Assembly (NCBI RefSeq): GCF_000485595.1 | Contig: NW_014577515.1 | Span: forward strand, 38,285 to 81,607 | Source: Priapulus caudatus | Taxonomy: Eukaryota > Priapulida > Priapulimorpha > Priapulimorphida > Priapulidae | DNA: 43,323 bases | Direction of reading: 5' to 3' | Part shown: in pieces, positions 11,154-23,785 of the stretch | Layout: each line of letters begins with the position of its first letter | Position numbering within the stretch: the stretch's first letter is position 1 | Notes under the pieces: model-generated | Seen by the model: the letters and a program-made list of their open reading frames with translations, nothing else | Databases searched by the model: none | Told to the model about the DNA's origin: nothing | Program-made: the position numbers and the translations under genes

Positions 11154-11840
11154 GAGCTGCAGATGTGATTGATTGCAAACCTGTGTTAGTAAAAGATTAA
11201 AATCACATTGTGCCAAAATTTGTTTGTTCATACAGTTATATGTGTATTATGTTATAAGTGTATTATGTTATATATAAAAAGTGAATTTTTTGCATTTTAT
11301 ACTTTTTAATCATGTTTCATCCTGCATAACCTTGTATCTCAACTATGTTTAATTCTGTAATGATGTCATTGGAGTCATCAAACATGACATATTTCCGTTT
11401 GCGATAGGCGAGTATAATTGTTTAATGACGTTATTTATTCTGGTGTATGCTTTCCATTATGAACTCAAACAATTTACGCGTTTCAGTGTACCGTTGTACT
11501 ACATCATGTTATGTCTACAAGTGGTTCAATGGGGTATTGTTTACCAATCATTACACTTAGTGACTATAGTGGTATATATACTGTGGTTTCAGGCTTTGAT
11601 AAGCATGACACGTAGCGTTCGAGATTTGGTAAGATTTCACTAAGATTTCTTTTTCTACATACCATAATTATAATTTCATAACTACATTCAAAAGGCGGCT
11701 TCATAATTATTTCTCTATTGTTTCATTAGTCCATAATGAGTAATTACTCAGGAGAGGCTGTATTTATCTTACGACTCCATATATAGTACATTTCTGTTTA
11801 CGTAGTTGTCAATGATTTGATATGACCGCTAATGGAATAG
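11154..11840. other. Intergenic, no gene seen
   Basis: AT-rich sequence follows the REV1 stop. I see no further exon, RNA gene or repeat here beyond an 18-bp AT-rich duplication near 11238-11270. Confidence 0.6.
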
Positions 11841-11842
11841 GC

Positions 11843-13231
11843 CAGTGGCGTAGACAGGTCCTCAGTTGTGGGGGGGATGATTTCGCTGTTACTTCCATCG
11901 CAATGTATATGAAGAGTGTGCGCGATGAGCGCACACCGCAAGCTCCTTGGCGCAAAACCCTTAATGGGTGGGGTCTAGGTGCCCGCCCTAGGGCCCCTGG
12001 GAGGGTGCAGGGGCAGAGCCCTTGCCCGGGGTCCAGGGGGCGGAGCCCCCGGAAGTTCTTGGATTTTAGCAATTTCGAACCTTAAAGATGGCCGTTTTTG
12101 AGGGAATTGAAGAAAATTGATATTGTAAGTGCAACTTTGTGAATTCTAGGGTAATTTTTCTTTGGATTCCAGAGGTTTAATAACACGCACCCCCCCCCCA
12201 CACACACACAACCAGGGGGGGGGCGAATCATGCGAGCTGAAGGGCACGAAGCGCCTGGGGTGGGGGTGTTGGAGGGGGTGTCCCCCTCCCACTGTGGAAT
12301 TGTTAAAAAGTTGCAATCTAAAAGCAATCAATTTTGGACATCTTTATAGAATATCAGGATTTTTGCTCCTTCAGGGCGTGTTTGGGTGCGTTCCTGTTTG
12401 GGTGTGTTGGGGGGGGGGATTTTGTTGAAAGTAACACCTCTTCGATGCAATTTCCTGCACTATGAGGCAGCACTATTAAACAATCTTCATCCCAATAACA
12501 TCACTGTTCAGTTGAGTATTTTTACCTTTGGGGACACCAAAGACTGAAATACTTACTACCAAATCTGATCTATGTACATGTCCTCACTGGGGTTACCAGT
12601 GCAGACTTACCTAGGCTAAAATACATTTGCCCTGAAAATTATAGGGGGGGGGGGCGACCGCCCCGTGCTACTGACCCCCCGTTGACAACTACAGCACTGG
12701 AATCGTCTCCTCCTGAAATTTTGATAAAACATATATTTTACTCAGAACGTGCATATTTTCACCCCTTATACAAAATCGGGAATATACTTCCGGTCGGGTT
12801 TCAGCACCCCCCCCCCATTCAATCCCCGTGAAAATTCAATATCCCGACTCAATAGGTCTAATCTAATTTTGTATAAAGCAAAGATTTGACTTTCGTGAGC
12901 AGTGATAAGACTTTGGGGATTTTGAGAAAAATAATCATGGGGAATGCGTCCAAAATTAACCGTCTGAGTTTCAGTAAAATAATGTCATTCTTGGAACGAG
13001 TTTCAGCCATTTTACAGTAGATGTAGGCCTATGTCACGTTCCATTTCTGTAATAATACATTAGGAGAGTATGAATAGCGATGACGGATTTGTAGATAAAT
13101 ATCCAGTATTTATTGTTTGTAAAATATTAAATTTTTCCCCATTTTCTTCCTGAAAGTAGGGGGTGAAAGCCACCCCACCTCAATAAGTGTTGGGGGGATA
13201 TACCCCCATCCCCGTGCTATCTACGCCCCTG
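11843..13231. mobile_element. Non-autonomous hAT-like DNA element, G-rich
   Basis: The ends are CAGTGGCGTAGACAG on the left and, as reverse complement, CAGGGGCGTAGATAG on the right, matching at 13 of 15 positions. CAGnGGCGTAG ends are common in hAT-type MITEs of invertebrates. The interior has many G/C homopolymers and a GGGGGCGGAGCCCCC palindrome near 12037, but no transposase. I do not see the expected 8-bp target duplication (flanks GAATAGGC and TCAGATGA), so the copy is old or composite. Confidence 0.55.
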
Positions 13232-13317
13232 TCAGATGAACTCATATTCTTATTCAAATTCTTATTTAACTCAATTCTTCTTAAATATTCATAATCATAA
13301 TCTTTGTTAGCAGTACT

Positions 13318-13470
13318 CTACAGGCGCCGCGGAACGATTTTTGAAGTGGGGGTGCTCAATTCGTTACGCTCGACAGTGGCCAATGCAGTATTTCGAGGAG
13401 GGTTGTAAGAAACAGGCGGGGGGGGGGTATGCGGGTCTTCCCTTCGAAAATTTGGGAAAGTCTATATCAC
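13318..13470. mobile_element. Fragment of a second G-rich repeat element
   Basis: CAGGCGCCGCGGAACGATTT followed by GAAGTGGGGGTGCT and a ten-base G run resembles the start of another short non-autonomous element. No matching right end is seen, so it is a fragment. Confidence 0.35.
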
Positions 13471-14759
<1,289 letters not shown>

Positions 14760-15231
14760 GCACAGTTGATTATTTGCGTAGCTTGGACTCCGTGGATGAA
14801 GAAGCTGCTTATCAGCGGAAGCCATCTGCCTTATATTACTTTACAACCCGTGCTAGTACGGCGCCGAGCATCGTTTTAAGATGGTCGTTAATTACGTTTA
14901 AAGTCGTCGGGGATTGTTGACGGTAATATATAGGGGGCATTTTCTCTCTCTCCGACGTCATATTGCTCCACGCCGTGTGCGTATATTGATACTCGTAATT
15001 TCTGCAGCATGACCATAAATACTTTCAGCTGATGTAGCCCCGTAGCCGTACAACACCTACCGATGACTCACCGTGAAGGGCCTGAGCAGTATGAAACATT
15101 GATGGTTGCGGTACGTAATTGTAGTGTACCGTGAAGCCGCCTGGCGATAATAGTAGCAGTTAGAGCCCGGTAATTGCCCGTGTGTGTAGTTCTCGTTTGC
15201 GACACTACGCGACGCTGTGTACGCGCGCGCC

Positions 15232-15586
15232 TATAAGCAGAAGCCGTGAGTAGCGCTTCGCTAGTTTACTCGCAGACGTAAAGCTCGGAAGCTGCTTTTA
15301 ATCATATCCGCAGTTCTATATACAGAATGCCGTGCGCGGGAGAGACAACTGCTCGCAAGCGACGACGTTTTTCGCAACACGTTGACCTAGTTATCTGAAG
15401 CAGCGGCGACGATTGCTGCATATCGGTGCGCTGTCTGCGTGAGTGTGGACTGCACACATGGGCGCGCGGAAACAAGCCTATCCGTAGTACATTTCTTCTG
15501 AAGGGAGACTCGCTGATGTTCAGCTATCTATGCCTGGTAAGGATTCATTGATTCAGAATACGTTTGAAGCATTAGAACTCTCCGAC
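15232..15586 (+). promoter_or_regulatory. Predicted TATA promoter and 5'UTR exon of the GPCR
   Basis: TATAAGCAGA at 15232-15241 is a plausible TATA box, which would put the start of transcription near 15260. Two strong donors follow, CCTG|gtaagg at 15537 and CGAC|gtaagt at 15587. No good start codon context is used here, so this would be an untranslated first exon. It would join the acceptor tgcttttccag at 18040, one base before the GPCR start codon. The same TATAAGCAGA occurs at 25133. This is inference from sequence signals only. Confidence 0.4.
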
Positions 15587-15620
15587 GTAAGTTGCATAAT
15601 TCGATTGATATTTATGTTCG

Positions 15621-15678
15621 TATATATATCAAGAGTCCATAATAGAGATCTCTCTATTATAGACTCTTGATATATATA
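15621..15678. repeat. 26-bp stem hairpin containing ATCAAGAGTCCATAATAGA
   Basis: Left arm 15621-15646 and right arm 15653-15678 are inverted repeats with one mismatch and a 6-base loop. A related hairpin with the same core lies at 26373-26415. Such short near-perfect palindromes flanked by TA are typical of tiny MITE derivatives. Confidence 0.85.
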
Positions 15679-15739
15679 TATATATATTATACTATGACTT
15701 GTTGCTAAAATGCGTGGCGTAGTTGATATATATGTATAC

Positions 15740-15783
<44 letters not shown>

Positions 15784-15785
15784 AG
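15740..15785. repeat. TA microsatellite
   Basis: An almost uninterrupted TA run follows the hairpin at 15621-15678. Confidence 0.9.
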
Positions 15786-15904
15786 TACATATGTGCCGTG
15801 CTGCGTACGTGCGTGCGTGTGTGTGTATTACAATTTAAAGTAACAAGGTATATTTTACTGTATAATATATTATTTATACATATTTTGTGTCGATAATAAC
15901 GCAG

Positions 15905-17215
15905 TGCGGTTTATACACGCGTGCGTGGTGTGCTCCGTACGCTGCGGCCGAACGTGGGTGCTCGTACCTGCGCGCCGTGTGGTTGCTGCGTACGCGCGCG
16001 GGTGTGTCTCGTACGGCGCGCGTGTGCGTCGTACAGCGCGCGTGTGCTCGTACGCGCGCGTTGTGTGCTCGTACGCTTGCGCCCTGTATGTGCCGCGTGC
16101 GTGCGGCGTGCTCGTACGCGCGCGTGTGTGTTCGCGTTACGCCGCGCGTGTGTGCTCGTAGCCGCGTGTGTGCTCGTACGTGCGCGTGTGTGGCCCGTGC
16201 GTGTGCGTGCTCGGTACGGCGCGCGTGGGATTGGCATGTGCTTGAAACGAGCGCCCGGTGTTGGTGCCTTCGTACGCCGCGCGCGTTGTGCTCGTAGCGT
16301 GCGTGTGTGCTGCTCGTACGCAGCGCGCGGTGTGCTCCGTACGTGGCCGGTGTGCGGCTCAAGTACGCGCTGCGTGTGTGCTGGCGTAACGCGCGCGGTG
16401 TGTGCTCGTACGCGCGCGGTTGTTTTTGTACGCGCGCGTGTGTGTGCTCGTCACGCGCACGTGTGTGCTGCGGTACCGTGCGCGTTGTGTGCCCGTGCGT
16501 GCGCGTGTTGTGCTTGTACGCGCGCGTGTTGTGCTCGTAACGCGCAGCCGTGTGTGGCTTGTTACGCGCGCGTGTGTGTGCTCGTACCGTGGCGCGTGTG
16601 TGCCCGTGCGTGTGCGTGCTCGTACGCGCGCCTGTGGTGGTGCTTGTAACGCGCGCGTGTGTGGCTCGACGGCGCGTGTGTGCCGTGCGCGTGGCGGTGG
16701 CTTGTACGCGCGCGTGTGTGCTTCGTAACGTGCGCGTGTGTTTTTGTACGCGCGGCCGTAGGTGTGTGCTCGTACCGCGGCACGTGTGTGCTCTTACGTG
16801 CGCGTGTGTGCCCGTGCCGTGCGCGTGTGTGCTTGTACGCCGCGCGTTGTGTGCCGCGGTGCGTGCGCGATGTGTAGCTTGTAGCGCCGGCGCGTGGTGT
16901 CTTCGTACGTCATGCGCGTTTTGTGGCTGTACGCGCGCGTGTGTGTGCTCGTACGTGCCGTGTGTGCCCGGTGCGTGTGCGTGCTCGTACGCGGCGCGTG
17001 TGTGCTTGTACGCCGCCGCAGGTGTGTGCCTCAGTACGTGCGCGTGTGTGCCGTGCCGCCGTGGCGTGCTTCCCGTACGCACGCATCGTGTGGCTCGTAA
17101 CGTGCGCGTGTGTGGCACCGTGCCGTGTGCGTGGCTCTGTACGCGCGCGTGTGTGCTCGTACGCGCGCGTGTGGTGCTTGGACGCGCGCGTGTGTGGCTC
17201 GTACGCGCGCGCATA
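15905..17215. repeat. 20-bp GT/CG minisatellite, potentially Z-DNA forming
   Basis: About 1.3 kb, roughly 65 copies, of a degenerate 20-bp unit close to TGTGTGCTCGTACGCGCGCG. Copies differ mostly by single-base gains or losses, with some substitutions. The unit is nearly all alternating purine/pyrimidine. Neither strand has many stop codons, so a spurious 456-residue ORF runs across it on the minus strand. The 20-base period is not a multiple of three, so no protein repeat is encoded. It would sit in the predicted first intron of the GPCR. Confidence 0.93.
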
Positions 17216-17777
17216 TGCTGAACGGTCCGTCGTCCACGAGACAACGTTTATGGTGGAAAATAAGAACGAAAGGAGTGCTTAATAGTCATTTTATATAGGA
17301 CGTGTTTTACCGCACTTCTATAGCTGGCGATTGTTGTACGAGTTTTAGAAGCCCTCCGCTCATTTATACATCAACGGCGTTCTGCTCTATCTCCTCGACA
17401 TCTTTGCCAACCTCTCGACCTTCTCAGCGTCTATTAACATTGTTATCTCATATGCCAGCCGCTATATAACCACCAGTTTAATGTAATGATAATATGCTAT
17501 AAGCTAGTATAGGGGGTGTTTACAAATTCGCCGTGCCCATACCGAGTACACAGGCCCGTAAATACGCCATATCAGTTTGTTGTTGCAATTGTAGAAGCGA
17601 TCTAGCGTCCGACCTTCTCTATTAGGTTGAGTAATGGCTAGACAGCTGATTGGCTTATCCCATATGTCGTGAACAACTATCGGAATATCCCAAACTACTC
17701 CTCAATTAGTGTATAATATGTGCGTTTCCAACATTGGGCTATTTTATGGCCGTGTGTGGGTATCGTGTGATAAGTGC

Positions 17778-17803
17778 GTGCGTGCGTGCGTGCGTGCATA
17801 TGT

Positions 17804-17886
<83 letters not shown>

Positions 17887-17970
17887 GTGTGTATATATGT
17901 GTGGGTACGTGCGTGCGAACGAGCGTGTGTGTGTATGATGTGCGTGCGCGAGCGCAGGCGCGTGTGTGAT
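17778..17970. repeat. GT microsatellite
   Basis: A short GTGC run (17778-17797), a nearly pure GT run (17805-17892), then mixed GT/GCGT to about 17970. It ends about 70 bases before the GPCR start codon, inside the predicted intron. Confidence 0.95.
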
Positions 17971-18041
17971 TTTTAATGTTTAATGTTTTAATGTCCGTGA
18001 TTTGACATTGCCCAGTGACATTATCCGCCTGCTTTTCCAGG

Positions 18042-19220
18042 ATGGAGTTAATAGATGAAACACGTTCCCTGAACGTCTCCCGCGCGGATGTCGGCGAAGA
18101 CTTCATCACGTCCGACCTGGCGAGTTTCCATGAGCACACTGGCGACGACAAAACGCACGCGCAGAACGCGATCGACTTCTGGATCTACAAAGTCTGGCTT
18201 CCGCTCGTACTCGTCGTCGGCCTCGTCGGCAACTCGCTGAATCTCATCGTGTTGCTGCGCAGCAGAAAGCTTCACAATCGATTCTACACGATACTGAAGT
18301 GGCTTGCGGCCGCCGACTGCGCCGTCATCGTCGTCTTCGTCAGTTTTGATCTGATTCGCTCGCGCACCGTCGCGCAGTCGTACCCGGTCATCTGGTACTA
18401 CTCGCACGTCTGCTTCTTCGTACTGCGCTCGCTGATGTGCGCGAGCAATCTGCTCGTCATGACGATGACCGTCAACAGGTACCTGAGCATCTGCCGGCCG
18501 GCGCGCACGGCGACGTTGGCGCGCACGAGCAACGCGCTCGTGCTCGCGTTCGTCGTCAGCGCATCGCTGCTGCTGCACGTGCCGCACACGTTCGAGACGG
18601 TCGTCACGCCGTGCACGCACACGTGCTGCGGCGGCGCCGCCGCGAACGCGTCGTCGCCGCCGACGTCGTACGACTGGGTGTGGAACGAGCGGCTGCGGCA
18701 GCGCGTCTTCTTCACGCGCGTCTATCCGCTGCTGAAGGAACTCGTCAGCAAGTTCGCGCCGATGTGCGTCGTGCTGGTGCTGAACGTGCGCATCGTGGTC
18801 GTCTACCACGGCAGCATGCGCGCGCGCCGCACCATCAAGAGCAGCGGCGGCGACATACGCAGGGCGGCGCGCGAGGAGAAGAGACTCATCGTGCTGCTGC
18901 TGTCCGCATCCGTCGTCTTTCTCGTCTGCACCGTGCCGCAGGCGCTCGTCGCTATAGGGCTGCGCGCGCGGCCCGAACTCTACAGCGTCTATCAGTTCTA
19001 CGCGTTCGTGCACGTCGCTAATCTTGTCGAGGCGTCGCAGTACGGATTCAACTTTTACGCGTATAGCTTGGCGAGCAGAGACTTCAGGAGCAACTTCAGA
19101 GACGTGTTCGGCTGCTGTTCCCGTGGCCACGCTATTGTCACGAAGCCATTGTCCCGGGAGGCGCTCACCGAGGTGCACTCGACGAAAAACTTCAATGGCC
19201 GCGCCGAACAAACATTCTAA
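18042..19220 (+). CDS. Class A (rhodopsin-like) GPCR, FMRFamide/neuropeptide receptor-like
   Basis: A 392-residue seven-transmembrane receptor in one coding exon. The ATG at 18042 is the first in frame and lies two bases after a good acceptor (tgcttttccag). Seen: N-glycosylation sites at N11 (NVS) and N202 (NAS); TM1 with GNSLN (N64); TM2 with LAAAD (D92); C124 before TM3, paired with a Cys in the CTHTCC loop; NRY at 145-147 in place of DRY; TM6 CTVP (C296, P299); TM7 NFYAY (337-341), where Pro of NPxxY is Phe; CC at 358-359, likely palmitoylated. NF at this position occurs in FMRFamide-type invertebrate peptide receptors, which supports a neuropeptide ligand, but the ligand is not determined. 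The exon is GC-rich with strong C/G third-position bias, unlike AT-rich REV1. AATAAA near 19368 could be the polyadenylation signal. An orphan or chemosensory class A receptor remains possible. Confidence 0.88.
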   Translation: MELIDETRSLNVSRADVGEDFITSDLASFHEHTGDDKTHAQNAIDFWIYKVWLPLVLVVGLVGNSLNLIVLLRSRKLHNRFYTILKWLAAADCAVIVVFVSFDLIRSRTVAQSYPVIWYYSHVCFFVLRSLMCASNLLVMTMTVNRYLSICRPARTATLARTSNALVLAFVVSASLLLHVPHTFETVVTPCTHTCCGGAAANASSPPTSYDWVWNERLRQRVFFTRVYPLLKELVSKFAPMCVVLVLNVRIVVVYHGSMRARRTIKSSGGDIRRAAREEKRLIVLLLSASVVFLVCTVPQALVAIGLRARPELYSVYQFYAFVHVANLVEASQYGFNFYAYSLASRDFRSNFRDVFGCCSRGHAIVTKPLSREALTEVHSTKNFNGRAEQTF

Positions 19221-20242
19221 ATCATCACTTCATAATTATACACTTGCGGTAGTGAGTGGGTATATGGTTAATGTTAATTAAAATGAATATTTTATTACCA
19301 ATGTATATAGAAGGAAGAGAACGCGAAAATTTTCCGCGTGTTACGGAGAGAAGGGGTAGCGTTGTAAAAATAAAAATGTCGGTGTTTCTAAGATGGTAGA
19401 TGCTTTTTTTCCCAAGTTAGTGTTTTGTTGCTTATTCGATTATCTCTTGGATCGCTTGCATGTATTGCATGCAGTCATCATGCCATAAAGCACGACGGCA
19501 ATATTTTTTTCTGAGCAGTGGACCGCAGCACGCAAACAATGTAAATTACATGAACGCATGCAGGAAGCACATCTGTCGCAATTATAAAAGGTCAAGAATA
19601 GCTATTTTTACAACGAGACTACTAAACACGCGCTTGCTTGCCTGAAATTCGTGCAACCCGTCCGTTCACTGTTTAACGATCCATCTGTTGAGTGTTTGGC
19701 AGGCCGTATCATTGTCGTTTACTTCACAATTATTCTGAGGGAATCTCAAAATTCTAAAAGTTTAATTTAGGTTCGATCGTATGCGAAGTGCTCGGCGCCA
19801 CAGCATTTACTACGGTAGTAAAACCCATTTTTAATGTAAATCCCCCCGTTAGAATAATAATCGTCAGTATCTCATGTATCACTGCGTTCATAAATGCAGA
19901 CTATTTTGCCGTTCGTCGTTCGGTTACGAAAACACGGACGCTCGTTAGAGTGACTGCGTGGATCACGTGCTAGCTAAGAATCACAAACCTAATATTTTCT
20001 ATTAGCGTTGAGCAAAAAAACAGCTAGGTATAATCACGACCAATTATATTTCAGAACGCTAGCCCGACTAGTAGTCTAATATAGTATCTAAAAGTAAAAA
20101 AGAGCGTTTTTGACTTTTTGTTCAATACGAATACGACGGTTGGGATAGACGTATGTGTGCGTGCGTGCGTGCGTGCGCGCGTGTGTGTGTGAGTGCGAGC
20201 GTGCGTGCGTGCGCGTATATATATATATATATATATATATAG
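19221..20242. other. 3' flank of GPCR and intergenic DNA
   Basis: AT-rich sequence with a possible AATAAA polyadenylation signal near 19368. A GTGC/GT microsatellite at 20153-20216 runs into a TA run at 20217-20241, which abuts the direct repeat that follows. No gene is seen. Confidence 0.6.
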
Positions 20243-20639
20243 TCCCATTTTTTCATCACCCATAAAAAAGGGCTGACATCTACACATTAAAACAACACAT
20301 AATTACCAATAGGATTGTGCGTTTTTATTTATTACAGCTTCGAGATTGTTGAATATACATAAAGAAATGCGAGGAAAATATAGCTCCCGCATCGAACATT
20401 CACTGCAAAAGTGATCTTTAACTTTGGCACTAAAGCGCACGCTGATATCTCGACATCAACGTTTCTAATTCGACAGGAACTTGCGTCATTCGCCACGCAC
20501 GCACATTATGCGATTCGATAATGTGTAGCTACAAAACTAGCTGAGAGTTTTTCACATCGTAACTAAACGAAAAGTCATTACTAATATCTGGGTTAATAAT
20601 GACAAATTACAATGTACAAATTTTTGTGCAATTTTTTTT
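20243..20639 (+). repeat. 0.4-kb direct repeat, copy 1
   Basis: The block starting TCCCATTTTTTCATCACCCA is almost identical, over about 397 bases, to 29824-30222 in the same orientation. Most differences are one-base changes in short homopolymers. Both copies are preceded by a TA microsatellite. No conserved ORF exists in both copies, so it is not a gene duplication. It is either a recently moved element or an assembly duplication. Confidence 0.9.
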
Positions 20640-21146
20640 ATTAACCTCTCTAATAATGATACACCGCTACACGAGATGCTTACAGGAACAGAGTCTTGTC
20701 ATCTCACATATATATATAATATAATATATATAATATATATATAATACTATTCATTTATATATAGTGTGTATTAAAAAAGGACCACAGGGTCATTAGTCAC
20801 GTCTGTACAGCAAAATAGCTCGCTAAATTGCTGCTACGTGAAGCGCATCTGAACAAGCGTTTCACGCAAACGGCGCATTTATCTGGGCAGATCGGTGTAA
20901 AATAAACCGGACTATTGACGTACACTGCGTATACAGGAGACGGTGATATCGTTTAAGGTTGCAGCTGATTGCATTGGAAGCAAACAATTCGGTCGATCTC
21001 GTGAATATAAATAAGCGAATAATGACCTCATGCGTTATAGAGGTAGGTGAAAAGAAGGCAAATATTTTCTCCCGTTGATTGAACCAGCTAAGAGGGATGA
21101 GCGAAGGATGTCTAACGCGCCCGTTGCTGGCCATGCATTAGCGACT
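20640..21146. other. Intergenic, AT-rich
   Basis: Contains an imperfect palindromic TA run at 20708-20765 (TATATAATATATA blocks). No exon or RNA gene is recognised. Confidence 0.55.
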
Positions 21147-21817
21147 ATTTGCTTGCAGCAGATCGGCGCAGAAGAGTGTACTTCGGTCGTGAATCTGTGC
21201 TCGACGAACGACATAGAAGCGATCAGTGCGCAGATGTAGTCGTTTCGCGCTCGTGTACAAGACGACCAGCCTAGAGAAGATTGAACGCCAAATCGAGGTC
21301 AATCTGACAGCGATGAACGAGCACCCAGATCATGCAGGTGGTCGCTTGGCACTGTGCGCGGTGCGGTCGCTCGACTGAATGAAATTAATACCGGACGCAG
21401 GCTGAAGTGCAGCGTGCAGTCGGATTACCTAACGACGTCACGACGACGACGATGAGTAATGCTGGCGTCGAAGATCATTGGCAAACACCTATCGGGCGCT
21501 GACGAACGTCGATCGCCACCACCGAGCAGCAGCAGCCGCGGCATGAATCACTTAAGATGCAGATCGAGTGAGACGTTACTCTAGAGGCATGGGCAGTTAC
21601 GGAAGCAATCACGGACTTATACGAGCTCAGCGGGATCGACTATATCGGCAGACTCCCGCGTTCTGCCGACACTGATAACCAGCTGTGAGCTGTGTGACGA
21701 AACGTAACCCGCCTGCTGTCACGTATATCTCCTGAGAGCGTGTCGGTCGACGAAGAGACGCTCGACGAGCTAGCGAGCGACGTGCAGACAAGCACTCGGC
21801 AGGTGAAAGCGCGATAA
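21147..21817 (+). pseudogene. Possible decayed coding sequence, unidentified
   Basis: This GC-richer island carries protein-like stretches on the + strand that change frame and are cut by stops. 21147-21239 includes EECTSVVNLCSTNDIEAIS. 21250-21378 includes TSLEKIERQIEVNLTAMNE. 21593-21688 includes AVTEAITDLYELSGIDYIG. 21698-21817 is in the same frame as the third and includes ESVSVDEETLDELASDVQ; it is separated from it by two TGA codons. The amphipathic, Glu/Asp/Leu-rich character over about 670 bases looks more like an eroded gene than random DNA. I do not recognise the family. Sequencing indels in a live gene are an alternative, given the homopolymer indels elsewhere. Confidence 0.35.
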
Positions 21818-21948
21818 AGATAATAAGGATAAGGATAAGTGTAAGGATAAAGATAAGGATAAAGATAAGGCAAAGATAAGGATAAGGATAAGGATAAGGA
21901 TAAGCATAATATCATAATAATGATAAGGATAAGGATAAGGATAAGCAG
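21818..21948. repeat. GATAAG-type minisatellite
   Basis: Hexamers close to GATAAG are repeated about 20 times with small changes, directly after the decayed coding stretch. Confidence 0.9.
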
Positions 21949-23260
21949 GTAGAATGAACGGAACTCCGCGCAGGCATGGGGGCGATGATGGACGAACTCT
22001 CCGCCAATCTCAGCACATCATGAGATTTATTTAATTTTTTTAAAGTTTGTTCTGGCGTAGTTATTCCTGCGCATACAAAACCAGCCATTGATGTGTATAT
22101 TTAGCAATGGATAAAATATTTATTTTCGGTCTAGAGTATAGGTATTGACAAACATGCGCTCAAGTGGTAAAAAAGCAATATGATACGATGCATATTTGAA
22201 CATTCTTAAGAGGCACTTATCTGAGTTAGAATCTCCGTGTGTGCATTCGTTATGAACTTAATGTGAAGAATTGTCACACCTTATTAGACGTTTATCGATT
22301 AACAGAATTAGTAAAAGCATTAATGAATGCACGGGTTATGCGCAGATTTTTAGAAATTGCGTTCCGATAACAGTCCAACTGCGAGCGCATGTTGGAAACA
22401 ATTGAAAAGTTTATTTTCCGCTCAGTATCATATATCTTTTGATATTTAGAGTTTCGTATTATTGTCATTGTCTATTTCATAGCCACATAAGCAATAAATA
22501 AAAAACCTGTCCTTGACCTCTATATTATGACTTGTGTAGGACTGCGACTACTACTGACTACGCGAGTATTAGCATTTCTGTTTTGTTTTCCTTTACGTTA
22601 ATGTTATGACTACGTATCACAGCTGCCGGCAAACACTCGATTTAGCAGCAAATACGGGGAAGGTTATATTTGGAACGCCAGATTATCTGGAGATTTTAAT
22701 TATCTGGGAACCAGGAACTGGAAACTATATAAATATTCGTGATTCAGGAATAGAAGCCAACCGGGACGCGGGAAAGCCGGAATTGCGATATTAATTAACA
22801 GGGAACAGGGAAATGGCGTATTTTACCTGTGAAACTCGAAATGCACTCCCCCATTTCCTTCTAACAATATTCGTCATTTGTTTTTACTTCAGTATAACTC
22901 ACTCACTCTCATCTTTACTGTGGTAAAATTTGTTTGCGTGCGTGCTTATTTGCAGAGGTGAGGTGGGGGCGGTTAGAAGTCCGATTTAATACCGCAATGT
23001 CATAATGTAGCACTATGGGCGCTTATATGTTTACATACTAATATTTATTTATTTAATTAATTAATTGATAATTTTTTAATTTTTTACAATTATTTATTTA
23101 TTTATTTAATCATAGTTTCTATGGCAGGTAAATGCAATAACGATTCGTTGTTCAGTATTTATAGTATTCAAGGATTGGGAGAGAGGGGAAAGAGCGCACG
23201 CAAGTGTGTGTGAGAGACAGAGCGAAACAAGACACGGAAGAGCGAAGAAGTAGAGGATAA
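21949..23260. other. Intergenic, no gene seen
   Basis: AT-rich, with TTTA/TTAA low-complexity at 23043-23111. Short ORFs here start by chance and lack plausible splice partners. Confidence 0.55.
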
Positions 23261-23295
23261 TGAAAACGCTTAAAGGTTATAACGTGTTGTAGTTT

Positions 23296-23471
23296 TTACA
23301 AGTCATCGATACTAAGTTCTTGTGATAAAGGGAAACAAAATCGTGGATTTAATCGCATCTCGTCTGTTATATCAGATGTCGGACGCAGATCAGCCGCCAT
23401 AGAAACGACCGCGCAACAGGAATATCTGGAGATTCTGAGATCGAGAAGTAATCTGGATGAACTCCTTGTTG
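23296..23471 (+). CDS. Candidate exon, unidentified (weak)
   Basis: An open + strand frame reads RISSVISDVGRRSAAIETTA, then QQEYLEILRSRSNLDELLV, before a possible donor (GTTG|gtattg at 23472). An acceptor-like gttgtag lies near 23292. The composition is protein-like, but the open stretch is under 100 codons and no domain is recognised. It could pair with the candidate exon at 23786-23860, although the phases do not join cleanly without a weaker donor at 23468. Confidence 0.22.
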
Positions 23472-23785
23472 GTATTGACTCACAATATATTTCAAGAGAA
23501 ACTAGTATATATAACAAAGGGGTATTTATTATTACATGACATACCATGTCTGTTATTCAATTTTATACATTTCTATACAAAATTTATGATCGTATCTCTC
23601 TCCGTCGTAATTCTAGGCATTCCAAGTTGCAGAAACGTCATTAGCCTGTTGGTTCTACGTTGCTGCATAATTTTATTCTTGATGTTGATAACACGATGTG
23701 ATCATTATTCCTTTTAATTAATTGATAGCATTTCTCGATCAATCTAACAACTTAGTAATTTAGCCCATTAATATCATGCCAACAG

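Noticed and set aside
15874-17244. 456-codon minus-strand ORF and overlapping plus-strand ORFs, rich in Arg/His/Thr or Cys/Val
   Set aside because: They run through the 20-bp minisatellite, whose units lack stop codons. The period is not a multiple of three, and all frames of the array are open at some length.
18048-19211. 387-codon minus-strand ORF opposite the GPCR
   Set aside because: It mirrors the GC-biased GPCR exon. It is an Arg/Asp/Ala-rich shadow with no domain.
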